DNA from: an uncultured bacterium
GTDB taxonomy: Bacteria > Bacillota > Clostridia > Lachnospirales > Lachnospiraceae
Direction: 5' to 3'
DNA: 9,517 nucleotides
NCBI GenBank assembly: GCA_937916345.1
Contig: CALFUE010000201.1
Coordinates: 1 to 9,517 of the forward strand
Part shown: one piece after another, positions 1-6,212 of the stretch
Numbering within the stretch: the stretch's first letter is position 1
Layout of the letters: every line of letters begins with the position of its first letter
Translations under genes and position numbers: made by a program
Notes under the pieces: generated by a model
Database searches by the model: none
What the model was told of the DNA's origin: nothing
The model's input: only the letters and a program-made list of their open reading frames with translations

Positions 1-375
1 TATTCCGTCGAGCTTTGAGGGAAGCTCTTCGCTCGAACCCAAAATATCTTCCACACTGTAAGAGAGCTCTGCCTCGCTGATATTCCAGAATTTCCTGCCA
101 TCGGTTATGGTCAGCTGAAACTTTACATCATCTCCGTCAGCATACTCGGTCTTGTCCGTGGAGAGGACGACGCTTACCTCACCCTCATCAGCCTCAAATA
201 CTGCGCCTCCAAGACCTGATGCCTGCTCTGTTTCCTCATTCGCTTCTTCGCTTTTCGCATCGGTACTGTCAGCACCGCTGCTGTCCCCGTTTCCGGTACT
301 GCCGGAATTGCCTCCGCAGGCCGTAAATACACAGGCTGCCGCAATAATGCACGCAATGATCTTTTTATACTTCAT
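1..375 (-). CDS. Lipoprotein, N-terminal part (runs off left edge)
   Basis: The frame starts with ATG at 375 and stays open to base 1, giving 125 residues with no stop, so the gene is cut by the window edge. The start has a good Shine-Dalgarno site (AGAGGAG, 7 nt upstream). The N-terminus MKYKKIIACIIAAACVFTAC is a lipoprotein signal peptide: basic start, hydrophobic core, and a lipobox F17-T18-A19-C20. Phe at the first lipobox position is less common but tolerated. A Gly/Ser/Asp/Glu-rich linker (about residues 21-57) follows, then the start of what looks like a beta-rich domain with VVLSTDKTEYADGDDVKF, a pattern typical of Ig-like domains in exported Firmicutes proteins. The gene lies 60 nt downstream of the GH43 stop, with no terminator between, so it is probably the next gene of the operon. 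Its function is unknown; a surface binding or adhesion role is inference. The missing C-terminal part would decide. Confidence 0.8.
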   Translation of the reverse strand, partial: MKYKKIIACIIAAACVFTACGGNSGSTGNGDSSGADSTDAKSEEANEETEQASGLGGAVFEADEGEVSVVLSTDKTEYADGDDVKFQLTITDGRKFWNISEAELSYSVEDILGSSEELPSKLDGI

Positions 376-435
376 AATCCTGCTCCTCTAATAACACCGG
401 TTTATTTATCTGACTCAATCCGTCGGATGCCTGAA

Positions 436-1419
436 TTACTGAAACAACATGTTCTTATAGTCAAATACAGGATATCCCCTGTCGTCGAACTCCACCTTCA
501 TGGCAAAGGCGTGGCGGTTCGGGTCATACAGAGGATCGCCCATGATCTCTGGATATGTCCTGGCATGGAATATCACCACATCCGTGCCATCGGGCAGCTT
601 GGTAAAACTGTTGTGGCCGGGACCGTAAAAGCCTTTTTCTCTGTCACTCTTCAGCACGGGACAGCGCTCCTTCTTCCACGCTCTCGGATCAAGAATATCC
701 TCGTCCTCTCCGATGGAGAGCATGCCCATGCAGTAGCACTCTCCGGTGGCGCTGGCGGAATAGGTAAGGAATATGCGGCCGTCATGCTTTATCACGGCAG
801 GCCCCTCGTTCACCCAGATATCTACCCTCTCCCACTCATAATCGGGAGTGGTGAGAAGGATCTGGGCATTTTTAAGCTTTGTGGGAGATTCCATCTCGGC
901 GATATAGAGGTTTGATATCTGTATTCCCACGCTGACCTTCTCGGCCCACACATAGTATCTCTTTCCCTTGTTCTCAAATATGGTGGCATCCAGAGAAAAT
1001 GCCTCAAAGGAATAAATATCGTCGTCCGAGCGGTTTATCATGCCCAGCTCCACCCACTCGTCCTCCATGGGGTCTGCCCCTTTGCACTCCAGGATATAGG
1101 GGCGGAGACGCCAGATATCCTCACTTCTTGAGGCTGCGAAATAGATGTACCACTTTCCGTCCAGGCAGTGAAGCTCCGGAGCCCAGATATGCTGACTCAT
1201 GTCGCCGCTGTCATGCTTTTTCCAGAGCGTCTTCTCGGGGGCATCCTTCAGACCTTCCAGAGAATCCGCGCTCCTCAGGACTATCTCATCATATGCAGGC
1301 ACGGAGGCAGTAAAGTAATATTTCCCGTCCTCATGTCTGAACACGTAAGGATCAGCCCTCTGTTCAATAAATGCCTTGTTAAATCCGGTCATGGCGCCGT
1401 TTCTTTCTCTTTCCATCAT
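436..1419 (-). CDS. GH43 family glycosidase, probable alpha-L-arabinofuranosidase
   Basis: Intracellular glycoside hydrolase of family 43 (five-bladed beta-propeller, inverting). The three catalytic acids are visible, numbered from the longest frame (ATG at 1455): D35 in RADPYV as general base, D156 in SLDATIF as pKa modulator, and E217 in VNEGPAV as general acid. Other family-like blocks are HIWAPELH (89-96), SASATGECYCMGM and YGPGHNSF. The overall pattern recalls GH43 enzymes annotated as alpha-N-arabinofuranosidases; the exact subfamily and linkage are inference, and beta-xylosidase activity is not excluded. No signal peptide is seen, so it should act in the cytoplasm on imported oligosaccharides. 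The frame opens at 1455, but that ATG abuts an inverted repeat and lacks a clear ribosome binding site. ATG at 1419 (or 1416) follows AGAAGGG at 6 (or 9) nt, and it better fits homologues that begin close to the RADPYV motif. The TAA stop is at 438-436. The length of about 327 residues is usual for a single-domain member. Confidence 0.88.
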   Translation of the reverse strand: MMERERNGAMTGFNKAFIEQRADPYVFRHEDGKYYFTASVPAYDEIVLRSADSLEGLKDAPEKTLWKKHDSGDMSQHIWAPELHCLDGKWYIYFAASRSEDIWRLRPYILECKGADPMEDEWVELGMINRSDDDIYSFEAFSLDATIFENKGKRYYVWAEKVSVGIQISNLYIAEMESPTKLKNAQILLTTPDYEWERVDIWVNEGPAVIKHDGRIFLTYSASATGECYCMGMLSIGEDEDILDPRAWKKERCPVLKSDREKGFYGPGHNSFTKLPDGTDVVIFHARTYPEIMGDPLYDPNRHAFAMKVEFDDRGYPVFDYKNMLFQ

Positions 1420-1455
1420 CCTTTTCCCTTCTGCTTTTTCAATAATTATTTCCAT

Positions 1456-1473
1456 GGAAACGCCAGCGTTTCC
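1456..1473. promoter_or_regulatory. Perfect 8+8 bp inverted repeat, possible operator or hairpin
   Basis: GGAAACGC and its exact reverse complement GCGTTTCC flank a 2-nt centre (CA on the plus strand). It sits about 5 nt downstream of a TATAAT box and just before the first possible GH43 ATG (1455), so a transcript starting at that box would begin inside the repeat. This is where a repressor operator is often found. The half-sites with CG resemble those of LacI-family regulators, but the spacing is longer than the usual fused CG centre, so the regulator family is not assigned. As RNA it could form a 7-bp stem with a 4-nt loop. Confidence 0.5.
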
Positions 1474-1478
1474 CTAAA

Positions 1479-1484
1479 ATTATA
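1479..1484 (-). promoter_or_regulatory. Candidate -10 box for an internal promoter of GH43
   Basis: The minus strand reads TATAAT, a perfect sigma-A -10 hexamer, in the gap between the LamG lipoprotein gene and GH43. No convincing -35 lies 16-18 nt upstream: that position falls in the loop of a GC-rich hairpin and reads TGTTAT or GTTATC. No extended -10 (TGn) is present. If it is active, initiation would fall at about 1470-1474, inside the inverted repeat at 1456-1473. It may also be chance in an AT-rich patch. Confidence 0.35.
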
Positions 1485-1492
1485 ACCGGAAA

Positions 1493-1516
1493 TGGCGGGG
1501 CGATAACACCCCGCCA
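1493..1516 (-). terminator. GC-rich hairpin after the LamG lipoprotein gene, weak or partial terminator
   Basis: TGGCGGGG (1493-1500) pairs perfectly with CCCCGCCA (1509-1516) around an 8-nt loop, 28 nt past the stop of the upstream gene. In the direction of transcription the stem is followed only by TTTCCGG, and the long T run (seven T) lies before the stem. It therefore lacks the U-tract of an efficient intrinsic terminator. It may lower readthrough into GH43 or protect the 3' end of a processed upstream mRNA. A plus-strand terminator is also not supported, as there the stem is followed by A. Confidence 0.45.
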
Positions 1517-1544
1517 AAAAAATTCAGGTTATCTAATCGTCAGA

Positions 1545-3566
1545 TCACTCTACCGAGAGAACCTCTACATAAGAAGCCTCATTTGTCAGGAAGAAGTAAA
1601 CCGGTGAGTCAGCTGTCATTGTTGAGTTAACCGTTGCCTTCTCCGTCCACTCTGATCCGTCGGCACCGGTGAATACATAGTCTACCGTGATAACGCCGCC
1701 TGCTCTTGAAACTGTCATGTCAACAGTTGCGTTCTTCATCATGTTCAGCCAGCCTGCCCAGTCATCGCCCCAACTGGTCTCAAAGGCTCCTTCATAGGCC
1801 TCATCGCCCCATCCGAAGGCGTCAGCACGGAGAACTGCATACTCCATATAGCCCTCAACCTGGTCAGCAGGTGCTGTGTGAGCTTCTGTCTGTCCGTTGC
1901 AGAATGCTACTACAAAATTATCCCAGTTGTTTACGCCGTCTGAGTAGTTCTTTAACTTCATCTTTACTGCAGCGCCGTCAGCTACTTCGTAGCCCTTTGT
2001 CCAGTCGCTCCAGAAGCCAACTACGAGACTTGTATCACCGATAGCTTCTACTGCTGAGCTGTCTGCTACTACCTCGACTGCATCCTCGATGGAATTGATC
2101 TCAATGTAGCAAGCCTCACCGAGAATTGTCAGGAAACAGTCGTCTGTTCCCATTTCTGTCTCGATGACAGCGTTCATTGTGTTCGCTGTTCCGTTGTAAT
2201 CCACGTTCTTTGCGGTGATGGTCAGCTGTCCGTCTGCACGGGAGATCGTGAGCTCTACATCTGCATCAACCATTACTTGCTGGATCCATGTTCCCCAGTT
2301 ACCCCAATCCCAGTTAAACTGGAAGAGGTCGGGATCTGTGTCGGGATTCTTTTCTCCGCTCCAGGCGTAAGCGTCCGCACGTATTACCACGTATTCCTGA
2401 TTTCCCTCTACATCATTGGGATTTACATGTGCGTCATGTGCCTTGCTGGTGAATGCGAGAACATAATTATCCCAGTTGTTCAAACCATCTGAGTAATTCT
2501 TTAACTTAACGATCTTTGTAGCGTTGTTCGGGATCTCGATAGTACTTGAGAAATCACTCCAGAATGCCATTGAGAGGTCTGTGGTTCCAATAGTCTCGAG
2601 TGCATCGGGATTCTCAACTACTTCTACTACACGCTCGGGTTCCTCATAAACCGAGGTAGGATCGCCTGCCGCGTAGAGAGCCTTGATAGATGCTGTGTCA
2701 AGAACATAGTCATAAACATAAACCTCATCGAAGCAGCCCTTGAAGATTGCATCCCAGTAGTTTATACCAAGAAGGAAATCAAAGTTGTCGCTTTCTGCCA
2801 TTGTGCCGTTTACTACATAAACAGGTCTCTCGCCGTCTGAGCTGGTTCCGATGAGCTCCTCGCCGTTTACATAGAGATGAGCCTTTATAAGCGCTCCATC
2901 CTCTGAAAGCTCTGAGGGATCAACCGTGAGAGTGATGTTCATCCACTCCTTCAGGTGCTCATTTGCCTCATCCGGATACCAGTTTGGCCAGGGTGAGCCA
3001 TCCGCGTTCTGATCATAAGCCCATACGCAGGGGAATGAAGGTCCGTCCGGGTTCCACTCTGATCTGGTAAAGTTCAGATAATGCTGTCCTCCGGTCGCGT
3101 CACCGTGCATATCGGGACCGTACTGGAGAGTAGGCATATAGTTTGCAAATCTCGTGGCATAGAGCCAGTATGAAACCGTGTAGGTTTCGCCAACGCCGTT
3201 CACATCGAGCTTGATACCCTTGGTACCGTCAAGATATACTGCGTTGCCCTTTACACCGTTCACATAGGTAGGCTCATCATCTGTTACCTGTACGATGGGA
3301 GTAGCAGTGGTGTCCTGGATCGCTACATGTACTCCGTTATTTGCCTCATCAAATGAGAAATAATACTTGTAATCCTGAGGTATCTCGCCTGCGGCAACTT
3401 CCTCAGTCTCCTCCACAGCAGGTTCCTCTGCCGCCGGTTCCTCTGCTGCAGGCTCCTCTGCGGGTGTCTCAGCAGGCGCCTCAGCCTGATCGTTGCTTCC
3501 GCAGCCCACTGCAAAGGTTGCAACCATTGCAGCTGAAAGCAACATGCTCAACAGTTTCTTTTTCAT
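1545..3566 (-). CDS. Surface lipoprotein with LamG-like domain and two aromatic-rich modules
   Basis: A 673-residue lipoprotein: signal peptide MKKKLLSMLLSAAMVATFAV with lipobox A19-V20-G21-C22, then a Pro/Ala/Glu-rich spacer (about 27-58) built from short repeats that could span the cell wall. Residues about 66-301 look like a LamG / concanavalin A-like jelly roll: KYYFSFDE at the start, VKGNAVYLDG, YTVSYWLYA, HLYVNGEEL and GCFDEVYVYDYVL at the end. Residues about 319-495 and 502-673 are two copies of one module that I do not recognise, each with an LKNYSDGxNNWDNxVxAF block, a RADAxxW block and a Trp cluster. No catalytic signature is seen, so glycan binding is the likeliest role; that is inference from LamG, the exposed aromatic content and the operon. 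ATG at 3566 has AAAGGAGG upstream with a 10-11 nt spacer, and the gene starts 23 nt after the solute-binding protein stop. The stop is TGA at 1547-1545. It may act as an accessory surface receptor for the neighbouring transporter. Confidence 0.85.
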   Translation of the reverse strand: MKKKLLSMLLSAAMVATFAVGCGSNDQAEAPAETPAEEPAAEEPAAEEPAVEETEEVAAGEIPQDYKYYFSFDEANNGVHVAIQDTTATPIVQVTDDEPTYVNGVKGNAVYLDGTKGIKLDVNGVGETYTVSYWLYATRFANYMPTLQYGPDMHGDATGGQHYLNFTRSEWNPDGPSFPCVWAYDQNADGSPWPNWYPDEANEHLKEWMNITLTVDPSELSEDGALIKAHLYVNGEELIGTSSDGERPVYVVNGTMAESDNFDFLLGINYWDAIFKGCFDEVYVYDYVLDTASIKALYAAGDPTSVYEEPERVVEVVENPDALETIGTTDLSMAFWSDFSSTIEIPNNATKIVKLKNYSDGLNNWDNYVLAFTSKAHDAHVNPNDVEGNQEYVVIRADAYAWSGEKNPDTDPDLFQFNWDWGNWGTWIQQVMVDADVELTISRADGQLTITAKNVDYNGTANTMNAVIETEMGTDDCFLTILGEACYIEINSIEDAVEVVADSSAVEAIGDTSLVVGFWSDWTKGYEVADGAAVKMKLKNYSDGVNNWDNFVVAFCNGQTEAHTAPADQVEGYMEYAVLRADAFGWGDEAYEGAFETSWGDDWAGWLNMMKNATVDMTVSRAGGVITVDYVFTGADGSEWTEKATVNSTMTADSPVYFFLTNEASYVEVLSVE
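1548..2063 (-). repeat. Second copy of the twin protein module (residues 502-673)
   Basis: This segment of the LamG lipoprotein aligns along its length with the module just before it. Shared blocks include LKNYSDGVNNWDNFVVAF (538-555), YAVLRADAFGW (576-586), a Trp cluster at W599, W603 and W606, VDMTVSRAGG (615-624) and a final SYVEVLSVE. The copy-to-copy offset is 183 residues at the LKNYSDG block. The copies have diverged clearly in protein sequence. Confidence 0.85.
2082..2612 (-). repeat. First copy of the twin protein module (residues 319-495)
   Basis: Matching blocks are FWSDFSSTIEIP (335-346), LKNYSDGLNNWDNYVLAF (355-372), YVVIRADAYAW (392-402), a Trp cluster at W419, W421, W424 and W427, VELTISRADG (437-446) and CYIEINSIE near the end. 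Predicted alternating beta-strands suggest a beta-sandwich. It is joined to the second copy by a short Val/Ala linker. Carbohydrate binding is a guess based on the conserved aromatic residues. Confidence 0.85.
3421..3465 (-). repeat. Three 15-nt tandem units coding the Pro/Ala/Glu spacer
   Basis: Plus-strand units of the type GGTTCCTCTGCCGCC occur three times in a row, the third diverged at its end. On the coding strand they give PAAEE-like pentapeptides just after the lipidated Cys. Such spacers often vary in copy number between strains and set how far the binding domains stand from the membrane. Confidence 0.75.
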
Positions 3567-3589
3567 TTTTTTACATCCTCCTTTAATTA

Positions 3590-5137
3590 TTAGAACGAAT
3601 CTACTACTGCCTGATACTTGTCCAGCTCTTCCTGTGAGAGAACATCATAGCCGTCCGGTCCGAAATATGAGATCATAGCCTCTGCGTGATAGTAGTTTGC
3701 CTGACGGGTAGCCTCCTCTACATAGTCGGCAGCCTTTGCTGTACCGCCGTCTACCAGGTCGTGGATACCGATGGTGTTGAAGTACTGATCACAGAAGTTC
3801 CAGTAGCCTGCGATGGTGTACCATCCGTATGCAACGGGTCTTCTGATAGAAGCGAAGTAGTCATCCCAGTAGGCCTTGTGGTCATCATCCTGGGGATAGA
3901 GGGCCTTGTAGCCATCCCATACATCCACATCCATAGTGATCGGAACGGGCATATTTGCGTTCTTCAGCGGAGTGCCTGCCGCGTTTGTAATAGAGGAGTC
4001 TGAGTAGATCTCTATTCTTGTCATCCATCCGTCCTTGCCATAGCTCATGAATTTCAGGAGCTCGTAAGCTTCCTTCGGATACTGGCATGATGTGGAAACG
4101 CCGCCCATATACATGTTCGCGATGATGTTGTGTTCCTTTTCGTCGATTACATTGGGAGTTACATAAGGAACAATATCAAGTCCGTACTGCTCCTGGTAAC
4201 CTTCGATATTCCAGATGTTCTGGAATGACCAGAGTCCCTCTGAGAATACGGCTACATGTCCTGTTGATCCGAACCATGTGCCCCAGTCTCCTGACCAGTC
4301 TTCCATGGCCTGTGTGTTCTGCTGGGGAGCAACATATCCGCCGAGCTTCAGATCAGAGAACTCCTGCTCTCCTACTGCCCAGTACTGAAGATCGAAATCA
4401 TTTCCGTCGAAACCGAACTCACCCTTTATAGCTCTCACCTCAGGTGAGCAGGCAGCGATGCCGTAGAGTGAATCGAGACGGTTGTAATAGCCAAGTCCGT
4501 AGTACTTCATACCTGTTCTGTCGTCTACAGTAGCGTCCTTGATAAGTTGGATCATCTCATCCCATGTCCAGTCTGTTCTGGGCATCTGAAGATTCAGCTT
4601 CTCGATAACATTCCTGTCAATGAATACCGCAGATGGCTGGAACCAGGTGGGAAGCGCATATCTCTTGTCGGTGTCGAAGCACCCGATACCATACTCAGCG
4701 ATGGTAGGAAGAAGATTTGCAGCCTCCGGATCGGCGTCGAAATACTCTGAAATGTCTGTCCAGTACATATTTGCAAGGGCAGTATCAGAGTCTGTTCCCG
4801 AGAATACATCCGGGAAATTTCCCGCTGCAGCCGCAGCGGAAAGGTCTGTACTCATGTCTGAAATGAGCTTTGTTTCCACTGTGATATTCGGGTGGAGCTC
4901 CATAAACTTTTCTGCCATGAGATTGATGGTGGTCTCATCCTCGTAATGCCAGTAAGTCAGCGTGATGTTGTCGGTCGTCAGGCCATCCTCACCGGCTGAG
5001 TCAGTCGTAGTTGCGGTCGATGAATCCGCATTCGAGCTGCCGGATGATGAACCGCCCTCGCCTGAGCTGCCGCCGCAGGCTACCAATGATACAGCCATGG
5101 CGGCAGTAAGCAATGAACACAATAATCTTTTCTTCAT
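3590..5137 (-). CDS. Sugar ABC transporter substrate-binding lipoprotein (family 1)
   Basis: Extracellular solute-binding protein that captures sugars or oligosaccharides and delivers them to the two membrane permeases encoded just upstream. The signal peptide MKKRLLCSLLTAAMAVSLVA ends in the lipobox L18-V19-A20-C21, followed by a Gly/Ser/Thr-rich linker to about residue 52. The mature fold begins with ITLTYWHYEDETTINLMAEKF, HPNITVET and an AAAAAGNFPDVFSG segment, the usual opening of family-1 binding proteins. Aromatic residues such as W165, W281, W285, W288 and W303 could line the sugar site. At 515 residues it is slightly longer than the usual 420-480. ATG at 5137 has an excellent AAAGGAGGAG site. 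The gene begins 46 nt after the second permease and ends 23 nt before the LamG lipoprotein gene. Substrate cannot be read from the sequence; the GH43 neighbour suggests arabino-oligosaccharides. Confidence 0.93.
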   Translation of the reverse strand: MKKRLLCSLLTAAMAVSLVACGGSSGEGGSSSGSSNADSSTATTTDSAGEDGLTTDNITLTYWHYEDETTINLMAEKFMELHPNITVETKLISDMSTDLSAAAAAGNFPDVFSGTDSDTALANMYWTDISEYFDADPEAANLLPTIAEYGIGCFDTDKRYALPTWFQPSAVFIDRNVIEKLNLQMPRTDWTWDEMIQLIKDATVDDRTGMKYYGLGYYNRLDSLYGIAACSPEVRAIKGEFGFDGNDFDLQYWAVGEQEFSDLKLGGYVAPQQNTQAMEDWSGDWGTWFGSTGHVAVFSEGLWSFQNIWNIEGYQEQYGLDIVPYVTPNVIDEKEHNIIANMYMGGVSTSCQYPKEAYELLKFMSYGKDGWMTRIEIYSDSSITNAAGTPLKNANMPVPITMDVDVWDGYKALYPQDDDHKAYWDDYFASIRRPVAYGWYTIAGYWNFCDQYFNTIGIHDLVDGGTAKAADYVEEATRQANYYHAEAMISYFGPDGYDVLSQEELDKYQAVVDSF

Positions 5138-5140
5138 CTT

Positions 5141-5153
5141 TTCTCCTCCTTTA
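5141..5153 (-). promoter_or_regulatory. Strong ribosome binding site of the solute-binding protein
   Basis: The minus strand reads TAAAGGAGGAGAA just before ATG at 5137, a near-perfect anti-16S match. It is the strongest of the operon along with that of the second permease, in keeping with the need for binding protein in excess over permeases. The rest of the 46-nt gap is AT-rich and shows no clear hairpin or promoter. Confidence 0.8.
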
Positions 5154-5183
5154 TCTTGATGAAATTAAATATGTTTATTTTAG

Positions 5184-6212
5184 TTATTCGCCCGTTATAC
5201 CTGACCGGTCGATGCTCTCAACGAACTGCTTCTGCAGAATCAGATACATAACCAGAAGCGGCAGGATCGAAAGCGTGGTCGCGGCCATTCGTACCGGTTC
5301 TGACAGTGATGTGGCCGTGTCGCCCACCGCGGCCTTGCTGTTAAAGGATGTATCAAAGTTCTTCAGCTGGATGACCAGGTTGGTCCAAATGCTCTTTGTG
5401 GTGAGACCCTGGACATACAGCTCTGTCAGGTAAGACTCATTCCAGTACCACACAAAGGAGAACAGCGCAACTGTCACCATGGCGGGCACGGCAGAGGGAA
5501 CCGAGATCCTGAAGAAGCTCTTCAGATGGCCGGCGCCGTCGATGGCCGCCGCCTCTGTCAGTACCTTCGGTACCTGCTTAAAGAACGAGTAGAATATCAG
5601 GATAAATATGGGAGCATTCAGTCCGTTTCCAAACAGTGCCGGCAGCACGAAGGTCCATATAGTACCCAGAATACCTATATCATTGTAGAATTTGTAGGTA
5701 GGTATCATGGTTACCTGGCTTGGCAGGATGTAGGAGAACAACAGTATGCCCATCATCAGCGTCTTTCCGCGGAAATTGTATCTGGCGAAACCGTAGCCGA
5801 CCACCATGCACATCAGGATGTTGCACAATGTGGGAAGCCCCGCTATGAGGATACCTTTTGCAAAGGACATCCAGAAATCCATGGAAGAAGCCGCATCCAC
5901 ATAGTTCGCCAGATAGAGGCTGCTGGGGATCCATTTCACCGAGGTGTCCAGCAGATCGTCGCGGTTCATGAAGCTGGTGGAAACCATGTACAGCAGCGGA
6001 TATATATACACAAAGCCGATACATATCAGCAGACCGTATATAGCCACCATCTTGAGCAGTCCCTGGCGCTCCTTGTTTCCGAAGAGCACCTTGCGTACCT
6101 TTTCTTTTGAAAAATTGTCCGCCGAGAAGAACGTGCGCACTTTAGAGGTCGCCGCGGTTGTCGTAGCTGCGGATTGTTCCTCTGGCGATTTTTCTTTCCA
6201 TTGTTTTGCCAT
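5184..6212 (-). CDS. Carbohydrate ABC transporter permease (MalG/UgpE type)
   Basis: Inner-membrane subunit of a carbohydrate importer, 342 residues. After a hydrophilic N-terminus of about 50 residues (longer than the usual 10-20) there are about six membrane segments, near 54-77, 116-138, 150-172, 183-210, 242-258 and 311-328. The EAA loop that docks the ATPase is clear at residues 220-241: EAAAIDGAGHLKSFFRISVP. The C-terminus KQFVESIDRSGITGE takes the place of the common FVKGLTxGAVKG-type ending of MalG-like permeases. ATG at 6212 is fixed by AAAGGAGGAA with an 8-nt spacer. The start lies 71 nt inside the upstream permease gene, in another frame. It should pair with that permease as a heterodimer. 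No ATPase gene is present in the window. Confidence 0.93.
   Translation of the reverse strand: MAKQWKEKSPEEQSAATTTAATSKVRTFFSADNFSKEKVRKVLFGNKERQGLLKMVAIYGLLICIGFVYIYPLLYMVSTSFMNRDDLLDTSVKWIPSSLYLANYVDAASSMDFWMSFAKGILIAGLPTLCNILMCMVVGYGFARYNFRGKTLMMGILLFSYILPSQVTMIPTYKFYNDIGILGTIWTFVLPALFGNGLNAPIFILIFYSFFKQVPKVLTEAAAIDGAGHLKSFFRISVPSAVPAMVTVALFSFVWYWNESYLTELYVQGLTTKSIWTNLVIQLKNFDTSFNSKAAVGDTATSLSEPVRMAATTLSILPLLVMYLILQKQFVESIDRSGITGE
6142..6212 (-). other. 71-nt out-of-frame overlap of the two permease genes
   Basis: Residues 330-352 of the first permease and about the first 23 residues of the second are read from the same bases in two frames. The ribosome binding site of the second gene (6221-6230) also lies within coding sequence of the first. 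Both end and start signals look intact. Confidence 0.85.

Noticed and set aside
418..428. Small palindrome ATCCG-T-CGGAT after the GH43 stop
   Set aside because: Five-base arms with a single central base and no T run; too short to call a terminator or operator.
427..915. Plus-strand open frame of 162 codons
   Set aside because: It lies wholly opposite the GH43 gene, whose catalytic motifs are intact, and its translation has no recognisable features or ribosome binding site. It is a shadow frame.
5138..5183. AT-rich gap before the solute-binding protein as a possible promoter
   Set aside because: No matched -35/-10 pair or hairpin could be found; only the ribosome binding site is supported.
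5526..6110. Plus-strand open frame of 194 codons
   Set aside because: It lies opposite the second permease, is rich in His/Gln/Arg as expected for an antisense frame, and has no plausible start signal.
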